A stretch of 6,747 nt of DNA from Desulfobacteraceae bacterium (GCA_030642545.1 DAOWNP010000138.1:1-6747); one strand, 5' to 3'. Positions 1 to 5,765 are shown, counted from the stretch's first letter. Translations and numbers: made by a program. Notes: generated by a model from the letters alone, not told the origin.

Positions 1-99
1 CAAACTTAGAAATTCAAGAAATTTATTCTAAAATAGCGGAAAAAACAATTAAACTTCCCGTATTTTGTTTTTTGCAATTTCCTAACCGGACACTACTGA
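1..99 (-). mobile_element. Partial MITE-like element, cut by left window edge
   Basis: This stretch is the reverse complement of the left arm of the complete element at 5498-5765, here ending at its terminal repeat (82-99, CTAACCGGACACTACTGA). Position 1 corresponds to about 5614 and 99 to 5498. The match runs along the whole stretch with scattered substitutions, plus one 18-nt segment (around 5536-5553) that is present in the other copy and absent here. No coding sequence is seen. Whether the part beyond the window is another short non-coding copy or a full insertion sequence with a transposase cannot be told. Confidence 0.8.
82..99 (-). repeat. Terminal inverted repeat of the partial element
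   Basis: Read on the minus strand this is TCAGTAGTGTCCGGTTAG, identical to 5498-5515 and one mismatch from the reverse complement of 5748-5765. Three such ends in one window identify it as the terminal repeat of a dispersed element family. The boundary at TCA is set by where the three ends stop agreeing. Confidence 0.85.
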
Positions 100-175
100 C
101 TATTTCTACATATCATGTAATAATTTTGGTAAATCAAATAAAATTTTCCGTAAATTGTAAAAGCATTTTATTACT

Positions 176-210
176 AATTTTCAGTAATTTTCAGTAATTT
201 TCAGTAATTT
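176..210 (+). repeat. 10-bp tandem repeat, 3.5 copies
   Basis: Three perfect copies of AATTTTCAGT (176-185, 186-195, 196-205) followed by a half copy AATTT (206-210). The period is close to one helical turn, so every unit would present the same DNA face. It lies inside the 8-bp inverted repeat 111-118/214-221. Function unknown; a protein-binding array or simple slippage product are both possible. Confidence 0.9.
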
Positions 211-434
211 GAAACATGATAGCAAAATACTTTCACAGGCAAATATATTGATATTTACACTAAAACTGCTGTATCACTCTTCTTAAAAAAAACAGCAGAT
301 ACCAATGAATTTTATCTTAAATATATATATGAAAATTTTCTAACAACATAATATAATACATATTTAAGAAATCTTAGCTGATACACAGATTTTTTTGATA
401 TATATTACTGACTATAAATTATTTTAGTTGGTAC

Positions 435-497
435 ATTATTAATAAAATCAATATATATATAATTTCTAAATATATATAATTTCTAAAAAAATATAAT
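435..497 (+). promoter_or_regulatory. Candidate promoter(s) of the dehydratase gene
   Basis: Three perfect -10 hexamers TATAAT lie 36-75 bp upstream of the start codon on the coding strand. No good -35 box is present: ATTATT at 435-440 is 17 nt from the first -10 but matches TTGACA poorly. In such AT-rich DNA TATAAT can occur by chance, but its exact triplication immediately in front of a gene is unlikely to be meaningless. Which box is used cannot be read from sequence. Confidence 0.45.
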
Positions 498-507
498 TTC
501 TAAAAAA
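457..507 (+). repeat. 17-bp tandem repeat, 3 copies, each with a TATAAT box
   Basis: Units start at 457, 474 and 491. Units 2 and 3 are identical (ATATAATTTCTAAAAAA); unit 1 ends in TAT instead of AAA. Each contains a perfect TATAAT at 458-463, 475-480 and 492-497. The array ends 25 bp before the dehydratase start codon. It probably arose by duplication of a promoter segment. Confidence 0.92.
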
Positions 508-521
508 ATGTTAAAATTACA

Positions 522-526
522 TAAGG
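522..526 (+). promoter_or_regulatory. Ribosome binding site of the dehydratase gene
   Basis: TAAGG ends 6 nt before ATG 533, a good Shine-Dalgarno position, and supports this start. Confidence 0.65.
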
Positions 527-532
527 TTTAAA

Positions 533-2485
533 ATGAAAAATTTAATGCAAACTCCTCTTTACATCTCTTTTTCTAAATTACGAGTCGGGTGGGTTAAAAA
601 TAATAATTTTATTATTATTTTTATTATTGATTTGATTTTAATCTCATTTTCTTTATATTTTGCTTATTTAATGCGGTTTGATTATCAGATTCAAAATCGT
701 GACTGGCTTCTTTATAAACAAATATTGCCTACTGTAATTCTTATTAAGATTACTACATTTTACTGGTTTGATCTTTACATAGGAATGTTCAGATTTACTG
801 GTATTTCTGATTTAATAAATATTTTAAAGGCATCTGTCATAAGCAGTTTGTTAATACTTGTTTATATACTTTTTAATAACAGGTTTGAAGGCTTTTCAAG
901 ATCAGTTTTTACCATAGACTGCTTTATCACCATTCTTTTATTAAGCGGCTCAAGACTTCTTATAAGAATGTATTATGAAAAAAAAACAGGGGACAGGCAA
1001 TTTGTTCAATCATTGGTTTCAAAAATAAAAACATTAAAATTTGAAAAAAAAAGTGATATTAAAAATCTTTTGATTATCGGAGCAGGCTGTTGTGGTAATA
1101 CAATTTTTCGCGAAATAAGAAACAATTATACTTTAAAATATAATATTATTGGATTTGTAGATGATAATACTTTAAAACATGGTATGAAAATTCATGGATT
1201 ACCTGTTTTGGGTTCAATTAAAGATGTTTATACATTTGTTAAAAAATATAATATAGATGAACTTTTAATTGCTATTCCCTCTGCTACTTCCAATCAGGTA
1301 AGATCTATTATCAATCATTGCAATAATGCAAAAGTAAAATTCAAAACGATTCCAGGATATGGGGAATTAATAAATGGCGAGGTAACTGTAGACTCTATAA
1401 GAAATGTTGCATACAATGATCTTTTAGGCAGAGATACAATAAAACTGGATCAAAAGAAAATTGGGGAATATATCAAAGGCAATATAATTATGGTTACAGG
1501 AGCTGGTGGTTCTATTGGTTCTGAATTATGCAGACAGATTTGCAGGTTTTCACCTGAAAAACTTTTACTTTTTGAAAGAGCTGAAAGTCCTCTTTATGAA
1601 ATTGAGCTTGAGTTAAAAAAAGATTTTAGCAATATAGAAATTATTCCTGTTTTAGAAGATATACAAAAACAACTTCACATAGATACAATATTTGAAAAAA
1701 ATAAAATAGATATAGTATTTCATGCAGCTGCATATAAACATGTTCCTATGCTTGAAATTCAACCATGGAAGGCTGTTCAAAATAATATAGCAGGAACTCA
1801 AAACCTTATTGAAATATCAAAAAAATATAAAGTTAAAAGATTTGTTTTTGTTTCTACAGATAAAGCAGTCAGACCCACAAATGTTATGGGAGCATCAAAG
1901 CGTATTGCTGAAATGCTTATTCAAAGTCAGGATTTTTACCATAAATCCACAACAAAATTTATGATAGTAAGATTTGGAAATGTTGCCGGAAGTGTAGGCA
2001 GTGTAATTCCACTTTTTAAAAAGCAGATAAAGCAGGGAGGTCCGATTACTGTAACACATCCTGATGTAACAAGATATTTCATGCTGATACATGAAGCCTG
2101 CCAGCTTATACTGCAGGCTGGAGCTATGGGTAATGGTTCTGGTGCTAAAATATATATTCTTGATATGGGAAGCCCTGTTAAAATAGATGATATGGCAAAA
2201 GATTTAATACAACTCTCAGGTCTTCAAACAGACATTGATATTAAAATCAAATATATTGGTCTTAGACCTGGAGAAAAACTTTACGAAGAACTTATTACTG
2301 AAGATGAAGGAATAGTTAAAACAAATCATGAAAAGATTATGGTGCTTGAAGGAAAATATGAAAACCCTGTTAAGTTAAACGGTAATATTGAAGAACTTAT
2401 TGACAAAGCAACTATCGGAAATGACAAAATAATCCGAAATATGTTAAAAGATATTGTTCCTGAATATACTCCTATGGAAGTCTAA
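533..2485 (+). CDS. Membrane-anchored nucleoside-diphosphate-sugar 4,6-dehydratase/epimerase (WbpM/CapD/FlaA1-like)
   Basis: 650 aa, the usual length of the large membrane-bound members of this family. About four hydrophobic helices occupy residues 25-48, 62-84, 97-113 and 125-146. A first Rossmann-like domain follows (IIGAGCCGNT, 181-190; FVDDN, 208-212), then the catalytic extended SDR domain with NAD(P)-binding TGAGGSIGSE (322-331), HAAAYKHVP (397-405) and STDKAVRPTNVMGASK (441-456). Met452 replaces the usual SDR tyrosine, giving the Ser/Thr-Met-Lys triad known for WbpM-type enzymes, so it is not a defect. Family members convert UDP-GlcNAc to the 4-keto-6-deoxy sugar at the inner face of the cytoplasmic membrane, for O-antigen, capsule or protein glycans; the exact substrate here is unknown. 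It stands alone on its strand, with a mobile-element end upstream and a convergent tRNA-modification operon downstream, so its pathway partners are not visible. Confidence 0.93.
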   Translation: MKNLMQTPLYISFSKLRVGWVKNNNFIIIFIIDLILISFSLYFAYLMRFDYQIQNRDWLLYKQILPTVILIKITTFYWFDLYIGMFRFTGISDLINILKASVISSLLILVYILFNNRFEGFSRSVFTIDCFITILLLSGSRLLIRMYYEKKTGDRQFVQSLVSKIKTLKFEKKSDIKNLLIIGAGCCGNTIFREIRNNYTLKYNIIGFVDDNTLKHGMKIHGLPVLGSIKDVYTFVKKYNIDELLIAIPSATSNQVRSIINHCNNAKVKFKTIPGYGELINGEVTVDSIRNVAYNDLLGRDTIKLDQKKIGEYIKGNIIMVTGAGGSIGSELCRQICRFSPEKLLLFERAESPLYEIELELKKDFSNIEIIPVLEDIQKQLHIDTIFEKNKIDIVFHAAAYKHVPMLEIQPWKAVQNNIAGTQNLIEISKKYKVKRFVFVSTDKAVRPTNVMGASKRIAEMLIQSQDFYHKSTTKFMIVRFGNVAGSVGSVIPLFKKQIKQGGPITVTHPDVTRYFMLIHEACQLILQAGAMGNGSGAKIYILDMGSPVKIDDMAKDLIQLSGLQTDIDIKIKYIGLRPGEKLYEELITEDEGIVKTNHEKIMVLEGKYENPVKLNGNIEELIDKATIGNDKIIRNMLKDIVPEYTPMEV

Positions 2486-2491
2486 ATTAAT

Positions 2492-2567
2492 GGGGTTGGT
2501 TATATAATATTGATTATTAAATGTCCGCGTTCCTTAAGAGCATGGCTGATCTTAATTAACCAAACCC
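2492..2567. repeat. Nested inverted repeat between convergent genes
   Basis: Outer arms GGGGTTGGTTA (2492-2502) and TAACCAAACCC (2557-2567) pair with a single mismatch; an inner hairpin TTAAGA (2534-2539) / TCTTAA (2550-2555) has a 10-nt loop. The loop section (around 2523-2549) is more GC-rich than its surroundings. There is no GC-rich stem followed by a T run, so it is not a standard intrinsic terminator, although its position between two gene ends fits a role in ending transcription on both strands. It could also be a remnant of a small mobile repeat. Confidence 0.5.
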
Positions 2568-2585
2568 AAATAATATATATTCAAT

Positions 2586-2613
2586 AATTCACAATTCACA
2601 ATTTACAATTCAT
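2586..2613. repeat. 7-bp tandem repeat, 4 copies, across the mtaB stop codon
   Basis: Units AATTCAC, AATTCAC, AATTTAC, AATTCAT start at 2586, 2593, 2600 and 2607. The last units encode the end of MtaB (D-E-L-stop on the minus strand). The stop is TAA here; a consensus unit in the same place would give TGA, so the reading frame would end at the same place. Confidence 0.85.
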
Positions 2614-3931
2614 CATTAACGATTCCAAACAAACCTTTGTCATCATATTTTAATATTTTCACTAAGGTCAATTTGTTTTTATACATATCATCTCCAGATA
2701 AAAGTATTTTTATATAATTTGATGTGAAACCTTTTAACATACCTGTTTTTTTATCATTTGATGTTTCAATCAGAACATGCTCTTTTCTCCCTAAAGCCTT
2801 TTTATAAAAAATCTCTTTTTTAATTTCACCAAGCATGCGAATTTTTTTACATCTTATTTTTTTTACTTTAAAATCAATCTGATTTGTAAAATTATAAGCA
2901 ATAGTTTTTTTTCTTGGAGAATAGGGAAAAACATGTAGATATGTCAAAGGAGCTTCTTTTATAAAGCTATATGTTTTTTCAAATGAGCTGTCTGTTTCAC
3001 CGGGAAAGCCAATTAAAAAATCAGCTCCTATTCCTGCATCCGGCATAAGATCAATTATCTTATTTATCAATTTTAACACATCATTGCTATTATAAGGTCT
3101 ATGCATCCGTTTTAAAATCTCATCATCAGCACTTTGAATAGAAATATGAAAATGATTACATATTATCTCTGATTTTGAAATTAAATTTAAAATTTCATCT
3201 GACAGCTCATTAGGCTCAATAGAACTTAATCTGACTCTTTTTATCAGTTTTTCAGAATTTATTTTTTTAAGTAAATTATAAAGATTAGTTTTATTTTTTA
3301 GATCTAATCCGTAATGACCGAGATGAATCCCTGTTAAAACAACTTCACTATATCCCTGATCACTTAATCGTTTAATGGCTTTTAAAACTTTATCAAAGGA
3401 CATACTGCAGCTTGGGCCTCTTGTAAAAGGGACAATACAATAAGTACAAAAAGCTTCGCACCCATCCTGAATTTTAAGAAAAGGGCGCGTTTTTTTATTT
3501 ACAGAAGTTAAAATATAATCATCAAAAACTCTTTGGTCAAAAATATTTTCTCTAAATAACCCAGGAGTGTTATGAGGATAATCTGATTTTAAAATTTCAC
3601 ATATTTTATTTTTATGACTATTACCGATTACATCATGAACACCTTTGATTTTTATTATTTCATCAGGCTGAATCTGAGCATAGCATCCTGTAACAACTAT
3701 TTTAGCTGATGGATGATCTTTTATTGCTCTTCTTACAGCCTGTCTTGATTGCATAGATGCTTTTTGTGTTACAGTACAGGTATTAATTATACAAATATCT
3801 GCATTTTTCCCATCACTTTGAACTAACCCTTCTTTATTAAGAAGACTGGAAATTGCATCAGATTCGCACTGATTTACCTTGCAGCCCAATGAAGTTATTT
3901 TGTAAGTTTTCATCTTTTTTATTCTATCCAT
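2603..3931 (-). CDS. mtaB: tRNA (t6A37) methylthiotransferase MtaB
   Basis: Radical-SAM methylthiotransferase that converts N6-threonylcarbamoyl-A37 to its 2-methylthio form (ms2t6A) in ANN-decoding tRNAs. Numbering from the first ATG (442 aa), the N-terminal UPF0004 domain has the three cluster cysteines C17 (LGCKVNQ), C52 (NTCTV) and C83 (TGCYAQ). The radical-SAM motif is C158-x3-C162-x2-C165 (DGCEAFCTYC), followed by GIHLGHYG (201-208), RLSSIEP (234-240) and GADFLIGFPGET (302-313). A TRAM-like tRNA-binding tail spans about 380-440. The LGCKVNQ signature separates MtaB from MiaB and RimO. Family homology favours the second ATG, M7 (MKTYKITSLGCKVNQ, start codon 3911-3913), giving 436 aa and a 5-nt gap after mnmA; the first ATG overlaps mnmA by 13 nt. 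Neither has a strong Shine-Dalgarno sequence, so translation is probably coupled to mnmA. Last gene of the operon. Confidence 0.95.
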   Translation of the reverse strand: MDRIKKMKTYKITSLGCKVNQCESDAISSLLNKEGLVQSDGKNADICIINTCTVTQKASMQSRQAVRRAIKDHPSAKIVVTGCYAQIQPDEIIKIKGVHDVIGNSHKNKICEILKSDYPHNTPGLFRENIFDQRVFDDYILTSVNKKTRPFLKIQDGCEAFCTYCIVPFTRGPSCSMSFDKVLKAIKRLSDQGYSEVVLTGIHLGHYGLDLKNKTNLYNLLKKINSEKLIKRVRLSSIEPNELSDEILNLISKSEIICNHFHISIQSADDEILKRMHRPYNSNDVLKLINKIIDLMPDAGIGADFLIGFPGETDSSFEKTYSFIKEAPLTYLHVFPYSPRKKTIAYNFTNQIDFKVKKIRCKKIRMLGEIKKEIFYKKALGRKEHVLIETSNDKKTGMLKGFTSNYIKILLSGDDMYKNKLTLVKILKYDDKGLFGIVNDEL

Positions 3932-5025
3932 CCTGCACCAATAATTTCATCTCCTTTATAAAAAACAGCAGCTTGTCCTGGAGTTATCGCTTTTTGAGGT
4001 TTTCTAAATTCAAGTAATCCGGTATTATTATCTTTTAGTGTAAGCTTTGATTCAGCAGGTGTATGCCTGTATCTTATTTTTGTCATTAGCGTGAGTATTG
4101 ATGTGTCAGGAGCTGATATTACCCAGCTTATTTTTGAAAGATTACATTCTGATCTAAACAGATTATCTTTAAATCCAACAATAAGTATGTTTTTTTTAAC
4201 ATCTATTTTAAGTACATAATAAGCTTTGGGACCAGGACAGTTAATCCCTTTTCTCTGACCTACAGTATAATTATGAAGTCCATTGTGCATGCCCACAAGT
4301 TTTTTATTTATATCATAAATCTCACCCGGTTTATAATCAAATTTGCCATAAGTTTCAAAAAAATCTTTATAACTATTTTGATTTATAAAACAGATATCCT
4401 GACTCTCTTTTTTAAAATCAGATACAATTTTATTTTTAGCTGCAAATTTTATTATATCTTTTTTTAAATAATTTCCGAGAGGAAATAAAATTTTTGATAA
4501 CTGTTTTTGTGTTAAAAAAGCAAGAAAGTATGATTGATCTTTTGTTTTATCAATCCCTTTAAGAAGGCTGTAACTTTGATTTTTTTTAACTATTCTTGCA
4601 TAGTGACCTGTAGATAAAGATATAGCTCCTGTTTCTTCTGCAAATTTATATAAAATATCAAATTTTATTACAGAATTACAAACCATACAAGGGTTAGGTG
4701 TCTTCCCATTTTTATATGAATTTATAAAATAATCTACAATTTTTTTTTTAAAAAGCCAGCTGCAGTCTATAGTTTTTATTGTAATATCAAGGTACTCACC
4801 AATTTTTGCAATTTCTTCGGGAGTTTTTACAAAAAAAGGCTGCTTTTTACTAAAATTATTATATTTATCATGGGATAAACTTTGATAATTATTTTCATAA
4901 CCTGTTAAAAAATGAACTCCGACAAGATTATGTCCCTCTTTTTTTAACAAATAAGCAGTAAAAAGAGAATCTATTCCTCCGCTTATAGCAACAGCTCTAA
5001 CAGATTTCATCGAAAAAAACTTCAT
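3919..5025 (-). CDS. mnmA: tRNA-specific 2-thiouridylase MnmA
   Basis: ATP-dependent enzyme that places sulfur on C2 of U34 in tRNA-Lys, -Glu and -Gln. Numbering from the first ATG (368 aa, normal family length), the PP-loop ATPase motif is SGGIDS (15-20), followed by TPNPCMVCN (109-117), STGHYARI (138-145), KDQSYFLAFL (162-171), FPLG (181-184), QDICFI (209-214) and VGQRKGI (255-261), with a C-terminal beta-barrel to ITPGQAAVFY (347-356). C116 and C212 are the two conserved catalytic cysteines. C113 stands where many MnmA proteins have Asp (NPD-x-x-C), giving three cysteines near the active site. The first ATG overlaps the ferredoxin gene by 29 nt and lacks a ribosome site; the second, M6 (5008-5010), overlaps by 14 nt, has GAAG 9 nt upstream and begins nearer the family norm, so I prefer it. 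The gene also contains a run of ten A (4740-4749 on the plus strand as T). Confidence 0.95.
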   Translation of the reverse strand: MKFFSMKSVRAVAISGGIDSLFTAYLLKKEGHNLVGVHFLTGYENNYQSLSHDKYNNFSKKQPFFVKTPEEIAKIGEYLDITIKTIDCSWLFKKKIVDYFINSYKNGKTPNPCMVCNSVIKFDILYKFAEETGAISLSTGHYARIVKKNQSYSLLKGIDKTKDQSYFLAFLTQKQLSKILFPLGNYLKKDIIKFAAKNKIVSDFKKESQDICFINQNSYKDFFETYGKFDYKPGEIYDINKKLVGMHNGLHNYTVGQRKGINCPGPKAYYVLKIDVKKNILIVGFKDNLFRSECNLSKISWVISAPDTSILTLMTKIRYRHTPAESKLTLKDNNTGLLEFRKPQKAITPGQAAVFYKGDEIIGAGWIE

Positions 5026-5434
5026 TTGAAGGTAATATCTGCATAGCTTTTACAGGACATGCTCTTACACAAAGTTCGCAGATACTACATTTAGTTTGAT
5101 CAAATATAACTTCCATCTCAGGACGTTTTATAAACAAAGCTTCTGTAGGACATACAGCTGTACATGCCCCACAATGTATACATTTATCATTATCCCTGTT
5201 AATTTCATGGGCAGCATTTTTAACAGAAATCCCTTGATCTTCAAGGTATTTAATCCCATTTTTATAATTTTTTAATGTACCTGAAAGTTCAAGAACAATA
5301 AGCCCCTCTTTTCGTGGAAATATTGTAGCTTTTAAAATATTGAAAGTCAGGTCATATCTTTTTGAAAGATTACAAACCAAGGGATTATGAATTTTGTCTA
5401 ATGGAAATCTCAGTATTATTATTTTAGAATACAA
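4997..5434 (-). CDS. NIL-domain ferredoxin, 2x[4Fe-4S]
   Basis: 145 aa, cytoplasmic. Residues about 3-75 match the NIL domain (KIIILRFP, DLTFNILKATI, EEGL-like KEGLIVLEL), the substrate-binding fold also found at the C terminus of the methionine transporter MetN. Residues 80-132 form a dicluster ferredoxin: C85-x2-C88-x2-C91-x3-C95-P and C116-x2-C119-x2-C122-x3-C126-P, all eight ligands present. Related NIL-ferredoxins of anaerobes have been tied to sulfur assimilation into homocysteine; the role here is unknown. The start is TTG (5432-5434): TAA lies three codons upstream in frame, GGGAG is 11 nt upstream, and homology begins at once. Its end overlaps mnmA, making it the first gene of the ferredoxin-mnmA-mtaB operon and a candidate electron or sulfur donor for those enzymes. 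Two further cysteines, C21 and the very last residue C145, are not cluster ligands. Confidence 0.9.
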   Translation of the reverse strand: MYSKIIILRFPLDKIHNPLVCNLSKRYDLTFNILKATIFPRKEGLIVLELSGTLKNYKNGIKYLEDQGISVKNAAHEINRDNDKCIHCGACTAVCPTEALFIKRPEMEVIFDQTKCSICELCVRACPVKAMQILPSNEVFFDEIC

Positions 5435-5445
5435 AGCTGATTATT

Positions 5446-5450
5446 CTCCC
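5446..5450 (-). promoter_or_regulatory. Ribosome binding site supporting the TTG start of the ferredoxin gene
   Basis: GGGAG on the minus strand, 11 nt before TTG 5434. The spacing is slightly long, but it is the only good Shine-Dalgarno sequence near the N terminus and no ATG or GTG start is available in frame. Confidence 0.55.
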
Positions 5451-5477
5451 AGATTATTTCAAACTCTTTTAAATTAC

Positions 5478-5483
5478 TTTATA
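5478..5483 (-). promoter_or_regulatory. Weak candidate -10 box for the ferredoxin-mnmA-mtaB operon
   Basis: TATAAA on the minus strand, 43 nt before the TTG start. The matching -35 position would fall at the very edge of the mobile element (about 5501-5507) and shows no good TTGACA match. If this promoter is real, the element's end forms its upstream part; a promoter farther upstream or read-through from the TPR gene is equally possible. Confidence 0.25.
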
Positions 5484-5497
5484 AAAAAATGATATTC

Positions 5498-5515
5498 TCA
5501 GTAGTGTCCGGTTAG
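5498..5515 (+). repeat. Left terminal inverted repeat of the MITE
   Basis: TCAGTAGTGTCCGGTTAG, identical to the end at 82-99 read on the minus strand. The inner 14 bp (5502-5515) are identical in all three ends in the window. Confidence 0.88.
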
Positions 5516-5619
5516 GAAATTGCAGGAAGCAAAATAGATAAAATAGGCAAAATACGGAAAGTTTAATTATTTTTTCCGCTATTTAAGAATAAATTTCTTA
5601 AATTTCTAAGTTTGCTTCG

Positions 5620-5671
5620 CCAAAATTGCGAAACTCGCTCGTACCTCGCTCAAACAATCGCAATTTTTTGG
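5620..5671. repeat. Central hairpin of the MITE
   Basis: CCAAAATTGCGA (5620-5631) pairs with TCGCAATTTTTTGG (5658-5671) with a 2-nt bulge. The 26-nt loop holds a direct repeat of CTCGCTC (5634-5640 and 5645-5651), the most GC-rich part of the element. With the outer arms this would make a read-through transcript fold into one long hairpin on either strand. Confidence 0.7.
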
Positions 5672-5747
5672 CTACACTGCACTAAGAAATTATACGAGAT
5701 TTATTCAATACGCTACAAAAACAAATAAACTTCCCTTATGCAAAATT

Positions 5748-5765
5748 CTAACCGGACACTATTGA
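5748..5765 (-). repeat. Right terminal inverted repeat of the MITE
   Basis: On the minus strand it reads TCAATAGTGTCCGGTTAG, one mismatch from the left end. It ends 32 bp before the stop codon of the TPR gene. Confidence 0.88.

Larger units (their letters stand above)
100..532. other. Gene-free AT-rich region upstream of the dehydratase gene
   Basis: About 430 bp with no supportable coding region on either strand. It contains an 8-bp inverted repeat (TATCATGT 111-118 and ACATGATA 214-221) enclosing a 10-bp tandem repeat, a weak hairpin (CTGCTGT 266-272 with ACAGCAG 292-298, not followed by a T run, so not a convincing terminator), an isolated TATAAT at 352-357, and a 17-bp triple repeat running up to the ribosome binding site. 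The overall look is of a regulatory region plus degenerate intergenic DNA next to a mobile element end. Confidence 0.6.
5498..5765 (+). mobile_element. Complete MITE-like element, full-length imperfect palindrome
   Basis: 268 bp bounded by 18-bp terminal inverted repeats, TCAGTAGTGTCCGGTTAG at 5498-5515 and its complement with one mismatch at 5748-5765. The two arms remain alignable inward over about 100 nt each (for example GGAAAGTTTAATTATTTTTT near 5556 against GGAAGTTTATTTGTTTTT on the opposite strand near 5733), ending in an inner stem. No open reading frame of useful size is present. A second, partial, inverted copy lies at 1-99. No target duplication is evident in the flanks; TA lies just inside the conserved end (TCA[G/A]-TA-GTGTCC), so a TA-targeting transposase with ends GTGTCCGG is one possible reading. 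Probably moved in trans by an insertion sequence elsewhere in the genome. Confidence 0.82.

Noticed and set aside
266..298. Hairpin CTGCTGT/ACAGCAG as a terminator
   Set aside because: Only a 7-bp stem with a 19-nt loop, and no T run follows it on either strand.
95..415. Repeated 9-mer ACTGACTAT at 95-103 and 407-415
   Set aside because: Too short and AT-rich to exclude chance, with no similarity in the flanking bases.
441..456. Apparent loss of the SDR catalytic tyrosine in the dehydratase (Met452)
   Set aside because: Large membrane-bound WbpM-type enzymes normally have Met at this place, so it marks the subfamily and is not inactivation.
508..531. Seven-codon leader frame (ATG to TAA) ending just before the dehydratase start
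   Set aside because: No ribosome site of its own and far too short to separate from chance.
1895..2092. Small open frame of 65 codons on the minus strand
   Set aside because: It lies wholly within the catalytic domain of the dehydratase gene in another frame and has no recognisable motif.
2492..2567. Possible integron attC site
   Set aside because: Inverted repeat is present, but the terminal core motifs RYYYAAC and GTTRRRY are not found at the expected ends, and no integrase gene is visible.
4273..4467. Small open frame of 64 codons on the plus strand
   Set aside because: Antisense to mnmA; its hydrophobic, Phe/Ile-rich content is what the complement of Lys-rich AT-rich coding sequence produces.
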